Assembly (NCBI GenBank): GCA_021401465.1
Contig: JADDMT010000011.1
Span: 62,001 to 126,000 of the forward strand
Length of the DNA stretch: 64,000 bases
Origin: Teratosphaeria epicoccoides
Taxonomy: Eukaryota; Ascomycota; Dothideomycetes; Mycosphaerellales; Teratosphaeriaceae
Direction of reading: 5' to 3'
Both the position numbers and the translations under genes were made by a program. Shown piece after piece: positions 55,146-64,000 of this stretch. Position 1 is the first letter of the stretch. The number at the start of each line of letters is the position of its first letter. The notes beneath the pieces are model-generated. The model saw nothing but the letters and a program-made list of their open reading frames with translations. It was not told the DNA's origin and made no database searches.

Positions 55146-57194
55146 ATGGACGCTGCGACCAGCGTGAACCCATCTTTCAATGGCCTTGTAGCTGTCTTCC
55201 TTCTCACCCGTTCCCGACCCGGTCCGAAGTTGATCTTCCATTATCCTGCTTCTCCAGGCATCTCCACAGGCACTGGACACGATGGCAGCAACGGACATGG
55301 CTTCGACTCGGACCTAGAGTCTGACGGTGAGGTTACGACGCCCGGCCGCAAGCGCCAGTCGCATGGTGACCGCGCGGGTAAGGCGACTGCAAATGGTTTG
55401 TCTCAGCTGTCTTCCGACGAGACCTACGGGATTTCTGAGCAGCGAGTGCTGAGCTACAGCATCGAGAGCCTCGAAAGATTGTTCTCTCCCGGCCGCTGGT
55501 CTGACCGCAAGAAATTTGAAGTCTGCTTAGATGGCGTGACCTTCGTCGGTCATCCCGTCTACGCCACTGGTGAAGGTGACTGGAGCGATGAAGGCCGTGG
55601 CGATGCAGATGAGCAGCAACGTGAAGCAGGGCATTGTGTCAAAGATGCGAGCTCCGCCAGCGCTAGCGGACAGAGGCCTCCGGCACCGTTGGATGACGGT
55701 CTCAACGAGAGACACGTTCAGACAGCTAGTATAACCATCACCGCGCCGGAAGTACCTGTCAGGGCCGACGACAACAGCTTCACACACGTGCCGGACAGTC
55801 TGAATTCACAGCTCGCTACAAGCCTCGGCACATCCATGAACAGCAACTCGACCGCCTCAGGCATCGTGTCTGAGCCATTGACCATGTTTCATGTAGTCTT
55901 CGCAATGAAGCACGACAGCCCTGGCATCGGTTCGGACATGTATCATCAAGTTGCCAAGAAGCTGAGCAAGGCTTTGCACTACTGTCAAAAGCATAACAGC
56001 TTTGTCGCTTCCGAGTCCAGAAAGATGCTGGCGTTGCAAGCGAGAGCCCGGCAGACCCGGATGTCGATCGCTGAGCTGTGGACTCAGATGACTGAGAGCA
56101 GCGAACTGGCCTGGGTGCTCAAAGAACTTTACGAAAAGCTAGCCATGGGTGACGTTGCGGGAATTAGACTAAACGGCAATGAGATGTCGCTGTATTGCAC
56201 GTTGAATCCTTCAGCCGTGGAGCAAGGACTATCTTTGGGGCCGCAATCTGGTCTGTTATTGCTACAGGACAAGGAGATACTGATCCGTGAGCTTCAGCGT
56301 CCAGAAGCATCCCCTTTGGCCTTTTTCATCCGCCAGCACACGCCTACCAAGACGTTGCAGCAGCTCTCCACGAGGATGGCTGTGCCCGTGAGCGACATCG
56401 TGTATCTTGCTCGCCATCTCATCAAATGGCGCAAGGCACGTCCGATTGCACCTCTCCACCCACGCAACACCTACGTGATCAGCCCAAACGCGCCGATCGG
56501 ACTCGTGCCGGAGCTTGCGCCGCTATACACAAGACGATTTCCCGCTCTACGACCTTTGCCGCAGCTACTTAACTTACTGAGCGGACGTCCGATCAGGTTC
56601 AATCTTCTCATACCATCAAAGGACCATCGTCAAGCATATGTCGATGTCCTTGCCTTCCTCATGAAACACGGATTTGTCAGGCAGCTAAGGACATTAGGAT
56701 GGCTCAAATACCTCCAAACCTCCAGGGATCGTCGCACAAGTAGCGGCGTAAAAGACAGGCAGAAGAATCGTCTCTCTGGCGGAGGCATAAGTCTGCTGTC
56801 ACCTCATCTTCGGCCAACTGAGCCTATGGAGTCCGAACCCTCATCAGACGTCGTCAGCGTGAGCTCAGAGCGCTCGGCTATCACTGCTGTGGCCGCTGAG
56901 AGCCCGAGATCCAAGATTATGGCTCAGCTTAAAGCGGATGCTGGAGTATCCTATAGTCTCATCCTTAGCCCGGAGAGACCTACGGCCGAGGAGTCACGCG
57001 TCATGGGTCGAATACGTGATTCGATAGAGGATGCGGAACTCAGAGAACAATTTATGCAGTTGTCGCGCTATCTGGATGGCGAGCATACTCTCGAAGACAT
57101 CGCGGCGACCGAGGGCCTCAAAAGGGCGCGAGTCGAAGAGTGGCTGGCTTTGCTTGATGGTGGAGAGCACCTCCTGATATTCCGGAGCCTGTGA
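55146..57194 (+). CDS. NPR3: Nitrogen permease regulator 3 (SEACIT/GATOR1 subunit)
   Basis: Subunit of the Npr2-Npr3-Iml1 complex that restrains TORC1 at the vacuole when amino acids are scarce. Single exon, 682 residues. The longin-like N-terminal part is clear (NGLVAVFLLTRSRPGPKLIF near residue 12-31, then YPASPG), and YSIESLERLFSPGRWSDRKKF and KKFEVCLDGVTFVGHPVY follow, as in fungal Npr3. The C-terminus shows winged-helix-like segments, including LDGEHTLEDIAATEGLKRAR and VEEWLALLDGGEHLLIFRSL. A low-complexity Ser/Asp linker lies at about residues 145-225. The ATG at 55146 is the natural start. Confidence 0.93.
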   Translation: MDAATSVNPSFNGLVAVFLLTRSRPGPKLIFHYPASPGISTGTGHDGSNGHGFDSDLESDGEVTTPGRKRQSHGDRAGKATANGLSQLSSDETYGISEQRVLSYSIESLERLFSPGRWSDRKKFEVCLDGVTFVGHPVYATGEGDWSDEGRGDADEQQREAGHCVKDASSASASGQRPPAPLDDGLNERHVQTASITITAPEVPVRADDNSFTHVPDSLNSQLATSLGTSMNSNSTASGIVSEPLTMFHVVFAMKHDSPGIGSDMYHQVAKKLSKALHYCQKHNSFVASESRKMLALQARARQTRMSIAELWTQMTESSELAWVLKELYEKLAMGDVAGIRLNGNEMSLYCTLNPSAVEQGLSLGPQSGLLLLQDKEILIRELQRPEASPLAFFIRQHTPTKTLQQLSTRMAVPVSDIVYLARHLIKWRKARPIAPLHPRNTYVISPNAPIGLVPELAPLYTRRFPALRPLPQLLNLLSGRPIRFNLLIPSKDHRQAYVDVLAFLMKHGFVRQLRTLGWLKYLQTSRDRRTSSGVKDRQKNRLSGGGISLLSPHLRPTEPMESEPSSDVVSVSSERSAITAVAAESPRSKIMAQLKADAGVSYSLILSPERPTAEESRVMGRIRDSIEDAELREQFMQLSRYLDGEHTLEDIAATEGLKRARVEEWLALLDGGEHLLIFRSL

Positions 57195-58597
57195 AGCGTG
57201 CTGCAGTTGCCAAGCCCGTGGTTCTGATGCCAGCCGGCGGATGTATGCAACACGTACTGATGGTGGCGTCACGCAGCTCGACATTTGCACCAAACCGCAG
57301 ACACAGTGCCAATACCTGGGCGGAAGCAATGCAGGGCAAGCGCAGAGTCGCTCTCATGATCGCCGTTTGACGAGACTGTTGAGCCGCGAACGCGCCGGCA
57401 GCATCACAGCTTATGAATCGCTTTCCTCGAATTAGGGAGCAAATGTGTACGCCTTGGGCATCTTCAGGGTGCAGATCGCTTGTCCCGCGAGCAGGGTCGT
57501 GCTGCGCATCTCAAGCACGAAGCAGTAAAGTAAAAGTCGGTGAGTGCAAGCATACAGGTAGCAAGTCTGCCGGATCCGCTCTCATGTGGTCCCAAGTGCC
57601 TGCTCCGCGAGGGATATCCTGGCGTTGCTGCGATATTAAAAGTGTCGGGAAGCTGTTAATGTATTCGACCGTCTCTTCAGCATGCATCGACAGGGATGGA
57701 CTTGACGCAGAGGCACATTTTACGCACATGGTGGCGCAGCTGCGAATTCGAAGACTCGAAGGACTGGAGCTTGGCGATTTTGCTGGTCATGGATGCATGG
57801 GCTTGGCTGAGGTCCATTTGTCGCTCCCAGTGTCGCTTTCCTCCTGATGCAAAGGTCTACTTACAACTTTGGTCAGTCATGGCTGACGCTCCGTCAGCGC
57901 GAATCGTTCACCTATCAGGTACTCACTATCGATCATTCCATGCTCTCTGTGCAGCTCTGAACTCGCGCGATCTCGTGTCATGATTCGCCACATCCCTCAG
58001 ATCTGACCCTCAATGGAGCTTTCCGGTGCGTATCGCAGGTCGGGCGTACTGGTGTTCGAATATGCGCTTCATGCATGGAAGCTTCTGAGCTCCTGCCCCA
58101 GAAACATTAGATGTTCGAATTCGGTTCCTGGACATGGATTGAACTTGATCATACCAGCAACCACATGTCGACTTCGCTCGGCGGACTGCAAAAAGAAATA
58201 AGCAATACCCCGGCGGCGCGTCGGCCGAAGGCATGCAAAGCAGGACTTCTACCGTCGATGCCAAGTAGCCAAGCAGTGTACCCTAGTGATCGTACAGAAC
58301 AAAGCTAGATTAGGCGTTGACAGGGTCACGCACCGAACAACCCATCCCGGTCACGCGCGGTCTGGTTGATTCCTTCACACTTGTGGGCTTTGGCAATACA
58401 GAGCTCCTAATGGCAATGATAAGGCCGAAAAAACTCTCAGTAGCGGTTTAGACATCTTATGCTCATTATAGGGGGTCGGCGACGCTTGTTCTTGTTGTGC
58501 TGCGGGCCGGAATGCCACCCAGCGGGCCTTGACCGCCGCGAAGCGGACGCGAAGACTTGACAACCATTGCTTGGCATTCTAGGCGATTGGCGACACG
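57195..58597. other. Intergenic, no gene seen
   Basis: 1.4 kb between NPR3 and the Zn2Cys6 gene, presumed to hold the latter's promoter. Plus-strand frames at 57413-57983 are short and without domains. Confidence 0.6.
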
Positions 58598-61090
58598 ATG
58601 GAACAGCAATTGCCACTCACAGCGACGGCGGGGGCAGCGAGCTTCCCTGATCTCGGTCTGAGTGAGAGTGCGTGTAACGAATGCAAACGCAGAAAGGGTC
58701 GATGTGATCGCCAGCTACCAGAATGTGGGCCATGCCATCGCAACAAGAGGCACTGCCTATATGAGAAGCACAGCAAGACACCACTCACGCGTAAGCATCT
58801 AACATCTGTAGAAGAACGCTTGAGACAGGCAGAATTGAGAGCCCAGCAATTTGAGAGGAGAGCGCAGGCAGCAGAGGCGACGTTACAGCGGGCTGTGGAG
58901 TCAATTGCGAAGGTCGAAAGCCAACAGTACCCACAGGCCGCTATACAGTCGCCAGAGCGTCCCACAACTTCTTTACATCATAAACATGGCCAAATTGCGT
59001 CAGATCACAAGTACAATCCGGGCCAAGGGCACTTCGCGCGAGGAGCGCCGATGAATGATCCAGCAGGACCGAGAACTTTCTCCATCGACTCCACCCGATC
59101 GCCATGGCAGTCAGCCCATACCCAGATCGTGTCGTTTGGAACGGAAAACGAACCTTTCGCTATCCCTTCATTCGCCGATGCTAGCAATGAGTCGACTGTC
59201 AGGAGCCCTGAAATGGAGGTGCCACCACAAGGAGCTGATGACTTCAGTTGGGACGAGCAATCGCCAGTCGAAAGCTTTATTGGACGACAGAACAGCAGCC
59301 CAGCTGGGCATGGTGAAGAAATCGAGGATGACGAGGGGCTCGCAGATGGTATGGCGCTGTTGAGCGTGGAAGATAAGGGCACCGGTTATCTCGGGATCTC
59401 GTCTGGGACTGCCATGCTGAAAATGCTGCTTCCCGAAAGCGAACGCCGGCGAACGTTGCAACGCTCCACGATCGAAAAGCTGCGGCGCATGGCAGACCTT
59501 CCGTCCTCTGCTGATGAGGGCGCTTACGGGTGGGTGCCGACTCCAGTCTTCGTCGAGCGACGGATCCACGAGATCGACCTCGATGCCGCTATTGATGCAT
59601 ACTTCTCGCTGTTTCATGTGTCCTATCCCCTAGTACACGAACCCTCGTTTCGAGCTCAATACACGCAAGTCGTACCGCGTCCTGCTGGGAAGAATTGGAA
59701 TGCGCTTGCGTATATAATCGGAGCTGTGGGGTTGTTCACGACTGCAAAACACAAGTCGTCCAAAGATTTGGACCTGTTCGAGGCTGCTAAAGCAAACATG
59801 TCAATCGAAAGCCTCGAAACCGGCAATTTGACCCTCGTACAAGTACTGATGCTGATGGCCAATTACATACAGAAGCGAGGCAAGCCCAATTCTGGCTACA
59901 ACTACCTGGGCTTGGCGCTTCATGTGGCTATGGGACTTGGTCTGCACAAGGAGTTCCAAAACTGGAGAATCCCGCCTCTGGCAATGGAAGTTCGACGTCG
60001 CGTCTGGTGGTCGTTGACTTGCTTCTATGTTGGTGCGGTCATCACGTTCGTAGGTGAGTCTTCTTGCGCACGTCTGTACGGAACGCTGACTACATAGGGA
60101 CGTCCTCTGTCCTGGCCGTCGCACGGTGTTGAGGCAATGATCCCACTCAATTGTGAAGATCGCGACTTAACCCAACTATCCACCACCCTGCCACCAGCGA
60201 AAGCTGGACTCACAACGTACTCGGCCATTGCAGCCCAAGCGCGCTTCCACCTCGCAACAATGGACATATACGGTCGAGTGATCTCCGTGAACTTCCCAAG
60301 CGCAGCCGAGTTGATTCGCCTCGACGATGAGCGCATCGAGGCCTGGCGTGCTTCGTGGCAGGATCCACACCAGGATATCTGCCCAAGATTCCTGCTCTCG
60401 CAGCGCGTGCTTGGCTGGCGCTGCTCAAACTTTAGGATCATCATGTATAGACCCTACGTCATTAGACACGTCCTCTCCATGCGCACGAATGCTTCTCCAC
60501 CACCTCAAGACCATGCTACGCAGAGCGCGGTCAGCCGCTGTCTCCACGAGTCCAAGGCATCCATCTCTTCTATTTATGATTACTGGGCAACCGGAGAGCG
60601 AAGTAGTATGGCGTCCTGGTACAGCTTGTACTTCCTGTTCCAAGCCAGCCTGATCCCATGCATATGCCTACGGAACAATCCCACCTCCCCTCATGCCGCT
60701 GACTGGGTCGCGCAAGTTGAGATGGTCCTGAATGTCTTCGATGCAATCTACAACACCAATCCGTCGAGCAAGGAGTACCGCCAAGTTGTGATAAGATTGT
60801 GTGGCGACTTCCTGCCCAGGACCACCGACTGCGGAAGCCATCACGAGGCTCTGAGTACACGACCCATTGAGGAGTCTCCGCAGACTCAGCTGTCTGGAAT
60901 GTATCCCATGATGTGGCCTTCTGCGAATTCGGCCGATGCTGATGTCATGATGCCGGATAATTCTTGGACGACCTTCCTGGATGAGATGCAGCCTGCGTCT
61001 TTCATGTCTCCGGACGAGCCTCACCTTGAGACGTCCTGGATCGGCCTGCCGGATAGCCATATTCTGCACCAACAACATCGACCTGGATGA
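58598..61090 (+). CDS. Zn2Cys6 transcription factor, Gal4-like
   Basis: Nuclear fungal-specific regulator. Two exons, 58598-60049 and 60098-61090, give 814 residues. The 48-nt intron (GTAGGT, branch GCTGACT, CATAG) is at phase 0 and restores ITF-GRPLSWP. The binuclear zinc cluster uses cysteines 26, 29, 36, 43, 46 and 53 (C-X2-C-X6-C-X6-C-X2-C-X6-C). The linker TPLTRKHLTSVEERL matches the Gal4-type PLTR-HLT-VE-RL pattern and leads into a coiled coil. The Fungal_trans middle homology region starts around VPTPVFVERRIHEIDL and includes RRRVWWSLTCFYVGAVITF. Convergent with a sugar transporter, which makes it a candidate regulator of carbon uptake. Targets not known. Confidence 0.9.
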
Positions 61091-61393
61091 TGTGCTGTCG
61101 TTGGCTTTTAGTGCAGATTGTCTTCTTGTGTGAAACAAGCCTTTTCTTAATCGGATTGGAGCGCTCATTCTCATTCTTCCAGTCGACCAATGTCCAAACG
61201 GTCGACAGAAAGACGATGGGCTCGATTCATGGACTGAGATTTCCAGCATCGTCAGCCAATACAAGAAGGCCCGTGCCGAGTCAACCAGTCATCAACGGAT
61301 CAGCCGTGTAAAATGGCAGTCGTCTGTACCAACAAGCGATTTATCGTTTCATCTTGATCAAACTTTTGCTCGGCTGTCATGGCCGCTGGCCGC
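61091..61393. other. Short convergent region, no gene seen
   Basis: 3' flanks of the regulator and the transporter. Confidence 0.6.
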
Positions 61394-63270
61394 TCACGCC
61401 TTCTCGACATGCTGCTCTATGCGCTCCGCATCTTCTGCGTCCTGGCTATCCTCCGGCTTAGCGGAAGCAGGCTTCGGGACCGGTCCATCGAAGACTTCCA
61501 CAATTTCCTCGAGACTGTGACCCCTGGTTTCTGGAAATGCGACGTACGTGACCAGAGAGAATAGCGCAAGAAGGCAGCTTCATTACCGTTAGCTTAATGA
61601 TGGCTTGAGAATCGTAGTGGCCTTACCAGAAGACGATGTAGTATCGCCATCCTATGTTGTCAAGACCAATCGGATTAACAAAGGCCGCTATCACCAAGGA
61701 ACAATATATGGACAGTAGCTCGCAAGAGAGACCTTTCGATCTTTTTGCTTTGTCAGTGTGGCTTCATGCGACGCACGATAAGGCTGGGAAGCTAGACATA
61801 CCTGATCGAATAAGGCATGATCTCTGTGGTGTACCCGAGCAGCAGCGGTGTATACGCAATGTCGTAATGGAAATAGAATGTAAAAAGGCACACTATAACA
61901 ACAATGCCAGCTGCCTTGGACCCAGTGTCGTTGTTGACAGCTGAGCACGCGGTCCAGATAATGTACGATATCAGCATGCCGACATTGCTCCAGTTGAAAA
62001 GTGTCCTGCGTCCAAGACGATCGACGAGGAATGCTGCACTGAGCACTGCGATGAAATTGAAGACTTGGAGGAGGCCATTGATGAGTGTCTGCGCCCATGT
62101 CAGCTAGGCCTATATCTACCTATCGCGATACGCTACTTGCCTGGTCAAACGAGGACGTTATGCCCACTGTGTCCAGCACTAATGACAAATAGTAGCTCAC
62201 GACACCAATACCGTTCCATTGTGCGAAGGTGCCGAGGCACACAGCAATAAACAGCCTCTTGCGATTCCCGGGCGTTGCTATCAATGTGGTCCAGCCCGTC
62301 GTCTTTGCTTCTTGCTGCATCTTGATGCTCTCTAGGATCTCCTGCATCTCGCGGCGCACCAATGCACTCTGCCGATCGCCGGCCGCGTGGTATTTTGCCA
62401 AGATGTCGAGGGCCTATACAATCATCATCAGCATGCACTGGCATTGGAGCACTCTTCGAAAATCAGAGCAGGCCAGAGACTTGCTCTTGATATCTGGTAG
62501 TACGTCTGAGTACTCAGTGAACTCACATCTGCCGAGCGTTCTTGGGCAATGAGCCATCGAGGTGACTCGGGCAGCCAGTAGAAGCCTGTCAACTGAACCA
62601 GAGGCCAGCCCGCCTGGAGTATGGTTGGAATTCTCCACGCCCAAGTGCTTGAGTACTCTTGAGAACCGAATGTGCCCCACGAAGCAAGGATGGCTCCGAG
62701 GTAGTACATGCACCAGTACGCGCTTGTGTCTGCAATGTCTGATTTAGTGGCGCAGTAGCTAAGCCGGGGGTTAAGATGGGATGGCTCACATTTGCCTCTA
62801 TGCGTGGGGTACGCCAACTCCGCGATGAGCATCGGAGCAGGTTGTACGACGAACATGCCCGCAAACCCGACGGCCAGTCTGGAGACCACGAATTGTGCAA
62901 GCGTCGTCGCGGTAGCCTGGATGACGGTTGCTATTATGACACCAGCAATGCCGCACGCAAGGATCCTCTTCCTGCCATATCGATCTGACAGCCATCCCAA
63001 GATCGGCAAGGCGAGCACAGAGCCAACCGATTGAGCAGCGTTGACCAGACCGAGCAAGGGTCCCGTTGGATTGTTGAAGTAGCTTTTCCATTGTGGCAGC
63101 GATTGTAGACCATTCATCAAGGAGCCATCATATCCTGCGACGGAAGAAGACAGGAGCGGGATCAGTAGAACGAGGTTCAGACGTAGTAGGTGGGATTCTT
63201 CCCACCACCATTTGTTGCTACGCGGAAGGACTTCGGCAAGCGACTCGCCAACAATATGTGCGTCCTTCAT
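61394..63270 (-). CDS. MFS sugar transporter, lactose-permease-like
   Basis: Twelve-helix plasma-membrane sugar:proton symporter of the MFS sugar-porter family. Six exons: 63270-62790, 62729-62527, 62413-62141, 62088-61802, 61740-61627 and 61577-61394, giving 513 residues. Motifs: SDRYGRKR between helices 2 and 3, PTHRGKYTSAYW after helix 4, PESPRWL before the central loop, VDRLGRR between helices 8 and 9, and PETRGHSLEE at the end. The first intron is in frame (60 nt) and could be read through. The third is GC-AG with a consensus GCAAGT donor (52 nt). An upstream TTG at 63336 is not used. Substrate is by resemblance to Lac12-type permeases, so not certain. Confidence 0.9.
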
Positions 63271-64000
63271 GACTGAAGATTGACTGCTGGCCCCGGACGA
63301 GAATCGTGGAGGGGTGACCGCGGGACGGAGAACCAAGTTTCGCCAGTTTGACTTTATATCTCAGCATGGCATTCACGAGCCGAGTGACTGCTGCAAGGCC
63401 ATACTGCCGCTTCCACACCCCTCAAGACGCAAGCGTCAGCCACTGACGGGTCTCCGAAAGGATTTCCAGAGGCGCTCCTGGAGGTTACCCGTCGATCAGC
63501 CCACTAGTAGGGCGATCATGTTGGCGACCACTCACGGCTGATGGCGTGAGGAGACTGTTGGCCTTGTATTTGATAATGATGTTACGCAACAGTTGACGAC
63601 ACTGGCCCGACAGCGATATGGGTGGTGCGCTGTTGGCTCTGAATATACCCAGTGAGCCTAACGGCAACGAGCCTTCGAGACGATCACTCTGCATGCACGT
63701 GCACAGCCTGAAAGCCGTGCTGGGTGACTCGACGCGGGACGCTTTGCCAGGTGCCGTCACTTGCCGCTCGGGAGCAGCTTTGAGATCAGCTCACTTCACC
63801 CGGTCACGGCACTTGCTCTCTTCATTGTTCCCGCAAGCCTAAAATGTGACGAGCGCTTTGAAACAGCGAGACGAGACCAACGGACCAGCATGAGACATGA
63901 CCAATAACCCCTTATTGAGCGCCTCATTCTGCTTCTATATGCTGCACTGTCTCATTGCACGCCTTCGATGATGACTTTGAAGGTGTCACTGTTGGCGGCC
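63271..64000. other. Intergenic to window edge, transporter promoter
   Basis: 730 bp upstream of the transporter. Only short frames without support. Confidence 0.6.

Noticed and set aside
1..64000. tRNA, rRNA or CRISPR
   Set aside because: Reading for tRNA B-box words and regular short palindromic repeats gave no structure that could fold as tRNA; CRISPR is not expected in a fungal nucleus.

Overview
The window is nuclear DNA of a filamentous ascomycete (Pezizomycotina, most likely a Dothideomycete). Genes are interrupted by short introns, mostly 48-75 nt, with GT-AG borders and CTGAC/CTAAC-like branch sites. Intergenic gaps are 0.3-2.5 kb. The product set is typical of such fungi: RAD51, a Nup120/160 nucleoporin, TRM11, RRP42, DNA2, NPR3, a C2H2 INO80-type protein, a Zn2Cys6 activator, a P450, a sugar transporter and a GPI-anchored Ser/Thr-rich wall protein. 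The species is inferred from gene content only. No tRNA, rRNA or CRISPR was seen. I rebuilt exon structures by hand from splice signals and frame continuity.

Layout. 0-5.5 kb: RAD51 and NUP120 on the plus strand. 5.5-11 kb: a 16-bp minisatellite that runs into the stop codon of a five-exon cytochrome P450, a long gene-poor gap, a four-helix membrane protein and a very small cysteine-containing peptide gene with a TATA box. 11.8-20.6 kb (all minus strand): a C2H2 zinc-finger protein, a pyridoxal-reductase-like aldo-keto reductase, a PhoD-like phosphatase with an apparent frameshift, an AT-hook protein, and a 112-residue protein with a duplicated module. 21-28.3 kb: TRM11, a large low-complexity coiled-coil protein and an HXXEE-domain membrane protein.

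29.6-43.7 kb differs from the rest. It holds three decayed minus-strand genes (29655-32495, 33187-34098, 38865-about 40705) that keep recognisable frames and introns but carry in-frame stops and/or frameshifts. It also holds a 20-bp degenerate minisatellite, a 100-N assembly gap beside a (TTC)43 tract, and a small F-box-like gene. Intact RRP42 and a conserved fungal hypothetical gene sit among them. Several stops are explained by one C-to-T change in a CpA context, compatible with old repeat-induced point mutation (RIP), but this is not proof.

44.5-57.2 kb returns to conserved genes: DNA2, an auxin-efflux-carrier family transporter convergent with a GPI-anchored wall protein, a mitochondrial 2-oxodicarboxylate carrier and NPR3. 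58.6-63.3 kb has a Gal4-like Zn2Cys6 regulator convergent with a six-exon lactose/sugar permease, a plausible regulator-transporter pair.

Most genes act independently in DNA repair and replication (RAD51, DNA2), RNA processing (TRM11, RRP42), nuclear transport (NUP120) and nutrient signalling or uptake (NPR3, the Zn2Cys6 factor, transporters). I found no convincing multi-gene new system. The best leads are the small peptide gene, the decayed-gene compartment, the shared 20-bp repeat family and the duplicated-module protein.
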